Part shown: positions 1 through 7,342 of the stretch, piece by piece
Position numbering within the stretch: the stretch's first letter is position 1
Layout: every line of letters begins with the position of its first letter
Assembly: GCA_026417675.1 (NCBI GenBank)
Contig: JAOACV010000007.1
Location: forward strand, 1 to 16,397
Length of the DNA stretch: 16,397 nt
DNA from: Verrucomicrobiia bacterium
GTDB taxonomy: Bacteria > Verrucomicrobiota > Verrucomicrobiia > CAIQCK01
Direction: 5' to 3'
Position numbers and translations under genes: made by a program
The notes under the pieces: model-generated
Seen by the model: the letters and a program-made list of their open reading frames with translations, nothing else
The model's database searches: none
What the model was told of the DNA's origin: nothing

Positions 1-2911
1 CGATCTCGCCGCGGGCTTGTCTGGGGGCGTTGTGGTAGGCGGCGTAGAAGTTGGAGTTGCAATCGAGCCAGAGGGTGATGCGGTGCATTTCCTCGGCGGT
101 GAGTGTGACGCCGTGGTGGCCTTTGGCGAGCATCGGGTAGAGCTTCGAGGCGCGCGCGCCGACCTGACCGGGGATGGAATACTGCCGCTCCCGCAACGCG
201 ACGCCGTTGCCGCCGCTCATGCCCCAACTGTATTTGCGCAGATTGGAGAACGCTTCCGACCAGCCGGTTTTGTCAACAAAACGGTCGCCGCGCAAACCGG
301 GCGCTTTCTTCCTGTTCTGCTCGTGGCAGCCGACGCACTTGGCGTCGAGCACGGGCTGCACGAGGCGCGGGAAGGTTAGCGGGAACGAACCGGTCACATC
401 AGGCTGCAGCGTCGAGGGCGGACGGCGCAGGGCGAGGGGCTGGCGTTGAATGTAGGGCGACGCGGAGGCGGACTTGCTTTCGTGGCAGCCGATGCAGGTG
501 AGTTTCTCGCCGGGATGCGCGTAGGTGTCCGACCGCATGGTCTGGATGGCGAGGCCCTTCTCGTCCAGTGCTTGAAAATACACGGCCGCACCCGTCGGCA
601 TCAGGAAATGCGCGCTGCCGTCCTCCTCGACGGGCACCGTGCCGAGCACGCCGCGGCCCAGCGATTGGGCGGCGGGGCCCATGTTCGGCGCGTCCTGCAG
701 GGGCGGGTCTTTCGGAAAAATGGCCACGACGCGCAGTGCCTTGATCTTGGTGCCCGCCGGCCAAGGGTGGGCGCTCTCGTAGGCGTTCATCACGGCAACC
801 GTCGCGGTGGCGAGGTCGGCGGGCTTTGTGTCAGGCGGCCTGTCGGCAAGGGCCTGGATGGTTCCCGTCGGGATCACGGGAGGACGGGGACGCGGCTTGA
901 ACGGGATTGGGTCGAGACAGGCGATGTTCGGATCGCGGTAGAGCAACTCACGGTTGCCGAAGCTGTCGAGCAAATAGATGCCGTAGTTGCGCTGGCCGGG
1001 GTCATACACGCACAGGTAAAAATCCTCGCTGAGCGGCCACGGTGTGCCATAGACCTCGGCGCGGGGCGTGTGCCGGCCTTTGGCGTGCGGCACGCCGGGC
1101 GCGGATTCGGACTCGCAGAAATGCACCTCCGGCGTCACGCGCTTGATCTGCCCGGAGGCGCGGTCGTCGCGCTCCCGCAGATCTATCAGCACGATAGACC
1201 CGTAAGCCTCGCCGTGGTGCGGCGCGGCGACGGCCACGTAGCGATGCGAGCCGGGCACGGCGCGGATGGACATCTCCATCCACGGGCGCGACTCGCGGCT
1301 GTCGGGATAGTTGCCGTGCGGCGCGCGCGGATCGCGTCCGTCGGGGGCGCAAATCCAGATATGGTGCGCGATGTCGGAGTCGCGGTCTATGTAATCCCAG
1401 CGCGTATAAACGAGCCGGCCGTCGTTGTCCACGCTGGGATGCCATTCGCTCGTATCGTGCCAGCTCAGCCGCACCTTGTCGCTGCCGTCGGGCATCATGG
1501 CGTGCAGCACCGCGCAGGGCAGGGGCCGCGCGCCGCAGCGGACTTGGCCGCAGTTGCGCTCGCTCACGAACGCGATGCGCCCATTCGGAAGGAAACACGG
1601 GTCGTAGTCGTTGAACGGCCCATCGGTGAGTTGCATCAGCCCCGTGCCGTCACTGTTGGCGCGGAAGATGTGGAACGTGCTCTGCGACCGCCAGTAGTAA
1701 TGCGTGTGCTTGGTGGCGGGTAGTTCCTCGCGGGAACAATACTGGCCCTCGAAGGTCGCCTCCTCCGGCACGCCAAACTGCGCCTCGGTGAACGCGAACA
1801 GGATCGAGCGCGCGTCGTAATCAAGGTCAAGCGCGATGAACGAGCCTTGATCGTCGAGCCTGCGGCCCTTGAGCCGCCCGCTCCGGACCGGCGAGTTGGC
1901 CAGCAGACTGCGCGCGACCGGCTTATCGCTGAACGCTTTTTCAAGCACGAAAACGCCGCCGCCCTTGGCTTGGTTGAAGCCGAGATACTGGTCCACCATG
2001 TGGCGATAGCCCCGCGCCTGCTTGTTGTGCTTGAGAAAGAGGATGGCGTCGAAGTCCAGCAGCGGATTCTTGAAGGCAATGCGCCGGCGCAGCGCCGTGA
2101 GCCGGTCGAACACCGCCCGCTGCGCCTCCTCCTTCATGTCGGCGTTCGTCTGCACGGCGGGGCGCAACGCTTCCAATGTCGCCCTTTCCGCCGACAGATC
2201 GGGCGCGGGGTTGGTTGTCTTGAGATGGTTCAGCAGCGCCCAGGTCCGCCGCCAGACGATGTCCACCGGCGTGCGGTCGCTCTTGAGAATCAGCGCCTCC
2301 GGTCGCAGCGCCTCCTTGGCCAGACGCTCGTTGTTCCACTGCGGGTTAGCGGCGATCTGTTGCTTCAGGTTGGCAAACTCATCCGGCGGGGGAGCGGGCT
2401 TCGCAGGCTTTGCGGTCGCCACGACCGGAACGAACTTGTCCAAACCCTTGATCTCCTTGGCGGCCAGGATCACACCCCAGCGGTCGCGGACCGGCACCGA
2501 GATCGCCTGGTCGTCCAGCAATTTGCCTTCGTAGATGTGGAACGGATATTTCCCGCCTGCGGCGATGGCGTTCATCGTGCCGACGCGCCGCCAGGTCGCC
2601 GCGTCGAGACCGAGCGACTCCAGCTTCAGGCTGGCCTCCGCGCACACATAGATCAAACCCGGCGACAAGACCGTGCCGGAAACCGCCGCGGGGTCTTTGT
2701 GCAGGTGCGCGGTGAACTGCAAACCGAGCAGCCACTCCGGCGCGTCGGCGAAGTAGTAATCGCGGTTCGGCGAAAGAACCGTCTTCGGGCCGAACGTGCC
2801 GAGCGCGAGGGGCTTCGTGCCCCTAAGTTCCAACGTCGCCAAGCCGCCGCCCAACGCTTGGTTGACGGCGCAAATCGCTGCGATGATTGCGAGGCCTAAT
2901 CGTGTGCGCAT
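1..2911 (-). CDS. HzsA-related dihaem c-type cytochrome/beta-propeller protein (3' end off window)
   Basis: Exported protein resembling the hydrazine synthase alpha-subunit family, widespread in Planctomycetota and Verrucomicrobiota that do not make hydrazine; its substrate is unknown. About 970 codons are visible and the C-terminus lies beyond base 1. The ATG at 2911 is followed by a signal peptide (residues 1-21, ending NQALG). Residues about 410-640 look like TolB-type propeller blades (HIFRANSDGTGLMQLTDG near 411-428, then a DGRLVYTRWDYIDRDSD-like strand). Two haem-c sites are visible: CIGCH at 806-810 and CVGCH at 859-863, the second preceded by the usual LVQPVLDAK. The tail WLDCNSNFYAAYHNA is typical of the family, so only a short piece is probably missing. 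Both haem motifs and the propeller are in the same frame as the start codon. The start is divergent from the DUF1080 gene. No Shine-Dalgarno is visible; a TTGGCG/17/AAAGAA pair ends 6 nt before the ATG but its -10 is too weak to call. A periplasmic redox role is inference. Confidence 0.85.
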   Translation of the reverse strand, partial: MRTRLGLAIIAAICAVNQALGGGLATLELRGTKPLALGTFGPKTVLSPNRDYYFADAPEWLLGLQFTAHLHKDPAAVSGTVLSPGLIYVCAEASLKLESLGLDAATWRRVGTMNAIAAGGKYPFHIYEGKLLDDQAISVPVRDRWGVILAAKEIKGLDKFVPVVATAKPAKPAPPPDEFANLKQQIAANPQWNNERLAKEALRPEALILKSDRTPVDIVWRRTWALLNHLKTTNPAPDLSAERATLEALRPAVQTNADMKEEAQRAVFDRLTALRRRIAFKNPLLDFDAILFLKHNKQARGYRHMVDQYLGFNQAKGGGVFVLEKAFSDKPVARSLLANSPVRSGRLKGRRLDDQGSFIALDLDYDARSILFAFTEAQFGVPEEATFEGQYCSREELPATKHTHYYWRSQSTFHIFRANSDGTGLMQLTDGPFNDYDPCFLPNGRIAFVSERNCGQVRCGARPLPCAVLHAMMPDGSDKVRLSWHDTSEWHPSVDNDGRLVYTRWDYIDRDSDIAHHIWICAPDGRDPRAPHGNYPDSRESRPWMEMSIRAVPGSHRYVAVAAPHHGEAYGSIVLIDLRERDDRASGQIKRVTPEVHFCESESAPGVPHAKGRHTPRAEVYGTPWPLSEDFYLCVYDPGQRNYGIYLLDSFGNRELLYRDPNIACLDPIPFKPRPRPPVIPTGTIQALADRPPDTKPADLATATVAVMNAYESAHPWPAGTKIKALRVVAIFPKDPPLQDAPNMGPAAQSLGRGVLGTVPVEEDGSAHFLMPTGAAVYFQALDEKGLAIQTMRSDTYAHPGEKLTCIGCHESKSASASPYIQRQPLALRRPPSTLQPDVTGSFPLTFPRLVQPVLDAKCVGCHEQNRKKAPGLRGDRFVDKTGWSEAFSNLRKYSWGMSGGNGVALRERQYSIPGQVGARASKLYPMLAKGHHGVTLTAEEMHRITLWLDCNSNFYAAYHNAPRQARGEI

Positions 2912-3103
2912 GTCACGTTCTTTGCATCTGTCACGCCAAACGCCAACCCCGCCGATACCCGGCGCGGACGCAGTCGTTGGCTTTCGGCAGGTTGGCGGCC
3001 TTCATGTTCGCGGTATTCTTGCCCCTTTGCGCTTGAAGGACAAGTCGAGATTGCGCGCGGGGGTCTGATACCAAAGTCTATTCGTGTTTCGCGCAGACGG
3101 GCC

Positions 3104-3132
3104 TTGAACTATGGGCTTCTCCACTCTACAAA
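3104..3132 (+). promoter_or_regulatory. candidate leaderless promoter of the DUF1080 gene
   Basis: TTGAAC (3104-3109), 17-nt spacer, TACAAA (3127-3132). The -10 ends 7 nt before the ATG at 3140, so transcription would begin at or beside the start codon. No Shine-Dalgarno precedes that ATG. A longer TTG-started frame from 3104 would begin inside this -35 box and would push the signal peptide inward. Confidence 0.4.
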
Positions 3133-3139
3133 GTGCGCC

Positions 3140-4348
3140 ATGAAACTTTACTCAGCGATCATCACAGTGGGCGTGACTTGGTCACTCGCCGCGACCGCCT
3201 TCGCGGCCAGCGGGACAGGACAGGCGTTTTATGGCGATCCGCCGGACGATCATCACCCTTGGTGCGTTCACGACTGGAACCGGCCGCAGCCGAAGGTGGT
3301 GGCGCCGCGGCCGGTCAGCGAGTTGGAGCCAAAGGCCAGGCCGCCGGCGGACGCGATCATCCTCTTCGACGGCACCGAGGCGTCGCTGGCGAAATGGTGC
3401 TCCGACAAGAACCCGAACGAGCCGACGAAGTGGATCGTCAGGGATGGCGCGATGGAGTGTGTGCCGAAGTCCGGCTACATCCGCACCAAGGAGGAGTTTG
3501 GCGACTGCCAGTTGCACGTCGAGTGGGCCGCGCCGAGCAAGGTCGAGGGCGAGGGCCAGGGCCGAGGCAACAGCGGCATTTTCCTGCTCGGCGTCGAAAT
3601 CCAAGTGCTCGACAGCTACAACAACCCGACCTATGCCGATGGCGCAGCCTGCGCGATGTATGGTGTCAGTCCGCCGCTGGCCATCGCCCTGCGCCCGCCG
3701 GGAGAGTTCCAATACATTGACATCACTTTCCACAGGCCCATCTACAAGGATGACAAGTGCGTGCAGCCCGGCTGGGTCACCGTTTATTGCAACGGCGTGC
3801 TGGTCCAGGATCGCACGCAAATCGAAGGCCCGACTGGTCATCGGGCGCGCACGAAACCCGGTCCCTTGCCGGAAAAAGGTCCGCTGAGACTGCAAGACCA
3901 CGGCAACCCCGTCCGTTTCCGCAACATCTGGTATCGGCCCCTGCGGCCCGCCCTTCCCAAGGGCGGAGTCCGCGGCCCGCTCACAGTCGAGGCCACGATG
4001 GCCAAGCGCAAGGAGATCGCCGCCATGATCCGCAAGGACGCCGCGAAACACGCCGGCCAACAGCCGGCCGAGATGCTGCGGCTGTTTGAATCGGTCGTCT
4101 ATGAAAAGGACGCACCGACCTCCCAGAAAGCCGGGCAACTGGCCGCGCAATACGTCGAGGGCCTCAAGCAACTGCCCGCCGACAAGCTCGCTGCGAAGAA
4201 GGACGAAGTGGTCAAGGTCAGCGACGCGTTCAAGTATCTGGCCAAGTTCGAGTTCATCCCGGCCACATTTGCGCCGAAGGCGGAAATCGAAAAACTCATC
4301 AAGGCGCAGGGCTGGGTCCAAGCCAAGGGCAAGGCCAAGAAGAAGTAG
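3140..4348 (+). CDS. secreted DUF1080 (3-keto-disaccharide hydrolase-like) protein with C-terminal extension
   Basis: 402-residue exported protein. The ATG at 3140 is chosen because it puts a clean signal peptide at the N-terminus (residues 1-23, ending ATAFAAS). Residues about 70-270 form a DUF1080/PF06439 domain, a concanavalin-like sandwich found in proteins acting on 3-keto-glycosides and other glycans: IILFDGT (73-79), KWIVRDGAMECV (97-108), GRGNSGIFLLGVEIQVLDSY (141-160), LQDHGNPVRFRNIWYRPL (251-268). The domain starts after a proline-rich stretch (33-70). Residues about 285-402 are a helical, Lys/Ala-rich extension not part of the usual domain, ending in the basic tail KGKAKKK. The gene is divergent from the HzsA-like gene and converges on the sulfatase pair. 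Family membership is clear; hydrolase versus glycan-binding function is not settled by sequence alone. Confidence 0.9.
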   Translation: MKLYSAIITVGVTWSLAATAFAASGTGQAFYGDPPDDHHPWCVHDWNRPQPKVVAPRPVSELEPKARPPADAIILFDGTEASLAKWCSDKNPNEPTKWIVRDGAMECVPKSGYIRTKEEFGDCQLHVEWAAPSKVEGEGQGRGNSGIFLLGVEIQVLDSYNNPTYADGAACAMYGVSPPLAIALRPPGEFQYIDITFHRPIYKDDKCVQPGWVTVYCNGVLVQDRTQIEGPTGHRARTKPGPLPEKGPLRLQDHGNPVRFRNIWYRPLRPALPKGGVRGPLTVEATMAKRKEIAAMIRKDAAKHAGQQPAEMLRLFESVVYEKDAPTSQKAGQLAAQYVEGLKQLPADKLAAKKDEVVKVSDAFKYLAKFEFIPATFAPKAEIEKLIKAQGWVQAKGKAKKK

Positions 4349-4350
4349 CT

Positions 4351-4389
4351 GCGGCCGCCCTCGCCAGAGGCTAGTCGAAGGGCTGCCGC
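4351..4389. terminator. inverted repeat between convergent genes, possible bidirectional terminator
   Basis: GCGGCCGCCCT (4351-4361) pairs with AGGGCTGCCGC (4379-4389) over 11 positions with one mismatch and a 17-nt loop. It fills the 47-nt gap between the stop codons of the DUF1080 gene and the sulfatase. No T-tract follows on either strand, so intrinsic termination is uncertain. Confidence 0.35.
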
Positions 4390-4395
4390 CCGAAA

Positions 4396-5703
4396 TCAGT
4401 CGTTGGCCGGCCACCAAAGGTCCAGCCGCTGCCTGAGACGCTCGACTTTCGCCGGCTCTTTGTCGGCGAGGTTGGTTTCTTCGTGCGGGTCCTTCGCTAG
4501 ATCGTATAGCTCGACCTTTTCATCAGGCTTGTTCTGCGGCGCGGGGACGATGAGTTTCCACGTGTCCTCGATCACCCATCGCCAGCAGAGGCTGCTCACG
4601 GGCTTGTGGATGTCCACGGCGTTGTGGGTGAAGCATTCGCCGAAGATCGCCTTGCGCGCGCCGACGGCTTGGGCGTCGAGGAGGTTGATGCCCTGCATGT
4701 CGGCGGTCGGTTTCAAACCAACGGCGGTCAGGATGGTCGGCGCGAGGTCAATAGAGATGGCCAGGTCGTCCGTCATGCGCGGTTTCACCCTGTCCGGCCA
4801 GCGAACGATGATGGGTGTGCGCAGGCCGCCGTCGTAGGGAGTGAGCTTGGATTTGACGGCGCCGTTCGCGTTCGGTGACTGAGTCCAGCCGTTGTCGGTG
4901 ACGTAGATGACCATCGTGTTGTCGGCGAGCTTCTTCTGGTCGAGGTAGTCGAGCAACTGGCCGCAGGTTTCGTCGAACCACTCCACCATCGCCCAATACT
5001 TCGCCACCGGCGTTGGCGCCTTGTCCTTGTATCGGTTCAGCAACCGCTCCGGCGGATTATGCGGCTGGTGCGGCAGCATCGGCGCATACCAGACGAAGAA
5101 CGGTTTGCCCTCCCGCGTCGCCGACTCAATGAAGTCGAAGATGGGTTGCATGGTCGCGCGACCGATCTTCAACCCGTCGTCGCCGTGACGGCCGCCTTTG
5201 GTGATGTCGCCGTGCGACATGCCGTGGGAAAAGCCGGCGGTCGAGAAATGCCCCAGCCACCATTTGCCTGTCTGGAAGCTAACGTAGCCGAGTCTGCCCA
5301 GCGCGCGCGGCAGTGTCAGGCGGCCGTCGAGAAACGTGCGCATCTCGGCTTCTTGTTTCAGATACTGCGGATGCTTTCGCGCCCCCTGCGGTTTGACGCC
5401 CGGCGGGATGGGCGGGTCGTTGCAGCAGATCTTCGTCTGGTGCGGATACAGCCCCGTGATGATCGCGCCGAGGCTGGGGCAACAGAGGCTGGAAGGCACA
5501 TAGCCGCGTCGAAACGTCAGACCCTGCGACGCCAGCTTGTCAAGATGCGGCGTGCGCACGTGCGGATGGCCCATGAACGAATAGTCGGTCCAACCGTGGT
5601 CGTCGGAGATGATCATCACGACGTTGGGCGGCGCGGCAACGGCGCCGGCTGAGATCGTTGCGAGAGCGGCAAGTCCAAGCAGATGAATGAAGGTTCGTCT
5701 CAT
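4396..5703 (-). CDS. exported sulfatase-superfamily protein with non-canonical signature (CxPSL, GKWW)
   Basis: 435-residue alkaline-phosphatase/sulfatase-fold protein with a signal peptide (1-24). The metal site is present: IISDDHGW with Asp34-Asp35, and VTDNGW with Asp269-Asn270 or nearby. The modification motif reads CCPSLGAIITG (74-84): Cys74, Pro76, Ser77 and Thr83-Gly84 fit the sulfatase consensus, but the Arg normally two residues after Pro is Leu78. The second signature is GKWWLG (147-152 region) with Trp149 where GKWHLG has His. PHQPHNPPERLLNRY, DGGLRTPIIVRWP and a C-terminal LYDLAKDPHEETNL block are family-typical. It is the second gene of a two-gene unit, starting 10 nt after the upstream sulfatase's stop; the ribosome site is weak (CGGAAAC). 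The Cys could still become formylglycine, but the two substitutions suggest a distinct subfamily, perhaps with another substrate or ester type. Active-site status is inference. Confidence 0.9.
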   Translation of the reverse strand: MRRTFIHLLGLAALATISAGAVAAPPNVVMIISDDHGWTDYSFMGHPHVRTPHLDKLASQGLTFRRGYVPSSLCCPSLGAIITGLYPHQTKICCNDPPIPPGVKPQGARKHPQYLKQEAEMRTFLDGRLTLPRALGRLGYVSFQTGKWWLGHFSTAGFSHGMSHGDITKGGRHGDDGLKIGRATMQPIFDFIESATREGKPFFVWYAPMLPHQPHNPPERLLNRYKDKAPTPVAKYWAMVEWFDETCGQLLDYLDQKKLADNTMVIYVTDNGWTQSPNANGAVKSKLTPYDGGLRTPIIVRWPDRVKPRMTDDLAISIDLAPTILTAVGLKPTADMQGINLLDAQAVGARKAIFGECFTHNAVDIHKPVSSLCWRWVIEDTWKLIVPAPQNKPDEKVELYDLAKDPHEETNLADKEPAKVERLRQRLDLWWPAND

Positions 5704-5713
5704 GTTTCCGGGG

Positions 5714-7222
5714 CTACTTCACAAGCGCGTCCAGGGCAGGGAACGGGAACTCCTCCGACGGCGTGTGCTGTTCGCGCATGATCCTCTCGATCTGGGCGAC
5801 AACGTCGGGATGCTCGGCGGAAACGTCTTTCGTTTCGGCGAGGTCCTCCTTCAGGTTATACAGCGCGATGTGCATATTGGGCTGCGCGGGCTTCTTGCCC
5901 TTGGCTCTCCGGGCCGGCATCAAGTCTTTACGAACGCCTTTCCAGTAGCCGATGCGCACGCATTGCTGGCCGCCGTAGGCCGGAAACTCACGGTAGAGGA
6001 ACGGTCGGGCTTCCTGCGGCTTGCCGAGCAGGGTCGGTGCGAAGCTGATGCCGTCCACGTCCTTCGGCACAATACCGCTCGCGCCGATCAACTCCATCAG
6101 CGTCGGCATCCAGTCCTCGAACCCGGTGACACGGCCACAGGTCGTGCCCGCGGCGATCCGGCCCTGCCAGCGGACAATGCACGGCACGCGAAGGCCGCCC
6201 TCATAGACCGTGCCTTTGCCGTCGCGCAAACCGCCGGCGGAATTGAAGAACACGGCATCGGTTCCCCCATGCCCTTGGTGGGCGCCGTTGAGCGGGCCGT
6301 TGTCGGAGCTGAAGACGAAGATGGTGTTCTCGTCGAGGCCAAGTTGCTTCACCAGCGCCAACAGGCTGCCGATCTCGCGGTCCATGCGCGTGATCATTGC
6401 GGCATACGCGGCGCGCGGCGCGAAGTGCGGCAGATAGCCGCGGCCGCCCGGATACGGCAGGTCGGGGAACTTGCCTCGGTATTCGGCGAGCGAATCCTCC
6501 GGCACCTGCAACGCCAGATGCGGGATGATTGTCGGCAGGTAAACGAAGAACGGTTTGTCCTTGTGCTCGCGAATAAACCGCCGCGCCTGCTCCATGTAGA
6601 GGTCGGGCGCGTATTGCTTGCCGAGAAACCGCTTGTAGTTCGCCGGATCGTTCGGGTCGGCGCCGTCGGGCAGTTTCTGCGGCGGGTGCGGCACGTCGTT
6701 GTCCAACGTGATGACCTTGTCGTTGTCCCAGAGCGACGGCGGAAAGAGATTGTGCGCCTTGCCCTGACAGTTGTAGCCGAAGAAGCGGTCAATGCCCTGC
6801 TTAAGCGGGCTGCCTGTGCTGTCCATCGGCCCCAGTCCCCACTTGCCGAACGCGGCCGTCGCGTAGCCCTGCCGCTTGAACAGCTTCGCCAACGTCACCG
6901 TCTCGGCGGGAATCGGGTATTGGCCTTCGGGCTGGACGCTGCGGTTGTTGCGGATGAAGGCGTGGCCGGGGTGCTTGCCCGTCATCAGCACGCATCGCGA
7001 CGGCGCGCAGACGGGGCTGCCGGCGTAATGCTGCGTGAACCGCATTCCCTCGGCCGCCATGCGGTCGAGGTTCGGCGTGCGGATGATCTGCTGCCCGTAG
7101 CAGCCGAGGTCGCCATAGCCGAGATCATCGGCGAGGATGAAGATGACGTTGGGCGGCGCGGCGAGGGGGGAGGACGCCGTCGCGAGAAGGAGGCCGAGAT
7201 GGAGGAGCCACATTCGTTTCAT
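5714..7222 (-). CDS. exported arylsulfatase (canonical S1-type)
   Basis: 502-residue sulfatase hydrolysing sulfate esters, probably on glycans, in the periplasm or outside the cell. The ATG at 7222 starts a signal peptide (MKRMWLLHLGLLLATASSPLAA, cut near residue 22). Active-site elements: ADDLGYGD with Asp32-Asp33, formylglycine motif CAPSRCVLMTG (Cys72, Pro74, Arg76), GKWGLG (126-131), PTIIPHLALQVPE (230-242) and SSDNGP with Asp307-Asn308. EGGLRVPCIVRW (341-352) and ALYNLKEDLAETKDV (453-467) are normal for the family. All catalytic positions look intact, unlike its downstream partner, with which it shares a transcript (10-nt gap). The open frame extends upstream to 8434, but that part is antisense to the methyltransferase and precedes the signal peptide, so it is rejected. 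A formylglycine-generating enzyme must be encoded elsewhere. Confidence 0.95.
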   Translation of the reverse strand: MKRMWLLHLGLLLATASSPLAAPPNVIFILADDLGYGDLGCYGQQIIRTPNLDRMAAEGMRFTQHYAGSPVCAPSRCVLMTGKHPGHAFIRNNRSVQPEGQYPIPAETVTLAKLFKRQGYATAAFGKWGLGPMDSTGSPLKQGIDRFFGYNCQGKAHNLFPPSLWDNDKVITLDNDVPHPPQKLPDGADPNDPANYKRFLGKQYAPDLYMEQARRFIREHKDKPFFVYLPTIIPHLALQVPEDSLAEYRGKFPDLPYPGGRGYLPHFAPRAAYAAMITRMDREIGSLLALVKQLGLDENTIFVFSSDNGPLNGAHQGHGGTDAVFFNSAGGLRDGKGTVYEGGLRVPCIVRWQGRIAAGTTCGRVTGFEDWMPTLMELIGASGIVPKDVDGISFAPTLLGKPQEARPFLYREFPAYGGQQCVRIGYWKGVRKDLMPARRAKGKKPAQPNMHIALYNLKEDLAETKDVSAEHPDVVAQIERIMREQHTPSEEFPFPALDALVK

Positions 7223-7229
7223 GGCGCGC

Positions 7230-7258
7230 AGTTTACTCCGCGCGGCGCGCAAGGCCAG
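7230..7258 (-). promoter_or_regulatory. candidate leaderless promoter of the sulfatase operon
   Basis: Read on the minus strand: CTGGCC (7258-7253), 17 nt, TAAACT (7235-7230), then 7 nt to the ATG at 7222. The -10 matches four of six consensus positions and the -35 three. No Shine-Dalgarno precedes the start codon. Confidence 0.35.
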
Positions 7259-7282
7259 CGAGATTTCAGGGCGAGTTACGGC

Positions 7283-7310
7283 TTGAATCCGCGACCGACG
7301 GCGATAATCT
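7283..7310 (+). promoter_or_regulatory. candidate promoter of the methyltransferase gene
   Basis: TTGAAT (7283-7288) followed by GATAAT (7303-7308, five of six positions but only a 14-nt spacer) or TAATCT (7305-7310, 16-nt spacer). Either gives an untranslated leader of roughly 25-30 nt containing the Shine-Dalgarno at 7332. This is a leadered promoter, in contrast to the neighbouring minus-strand one. Confidence 0.35.
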
Positions 7311-7331
7311 CGCGGCGGACCATCAGCCATC

Positions 7332-7338
7332 GAGGAGA
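7332..7338 (+). promoter_or_regulatory. Shine-Dalgarno fixing the methyltransferase start
   Basis: GAGGAGA ends 4 nt before the ATG at 7343. It selects this start over the long in-frame extension that runs upstream antisense to the sulfatase. Confidence 0.6.
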
Positions 7339-7342
7339 CGAC

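Noticed and set aside
446..1723. 425-codon plus-strand open frame
   Set aside because: It is antisense to the HzsA-like gene, whose frame carries both haem motifs and the propeller; the plus-strand product is Arg/His/Val-rich with no motif, as expected of a shadow frame in GC-rich DNA.
3182..4417. 411-codon minus-strand open frame
   Set aside because: It is antisense to the DUF1080 gene and has no recognisable domain; the plus strand has a signal peptide and family motifs.
1..7222. anammox or hydrazine metabolism locus
   Set aside because: Only the HzsA-like protein points that way; there are no HzsB/C, hydrazine dehydrogenase or nitrite reductase genes, and this family is common in non-anammox PVC bacteria.
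5687..7342. long plus-strand frame running into the methyltransferase
   Set aside because: This upstream part is antisense to the canonical sulfatase; the methyltransferase start is fixed by a GAGGAGA site at 7332-7338.
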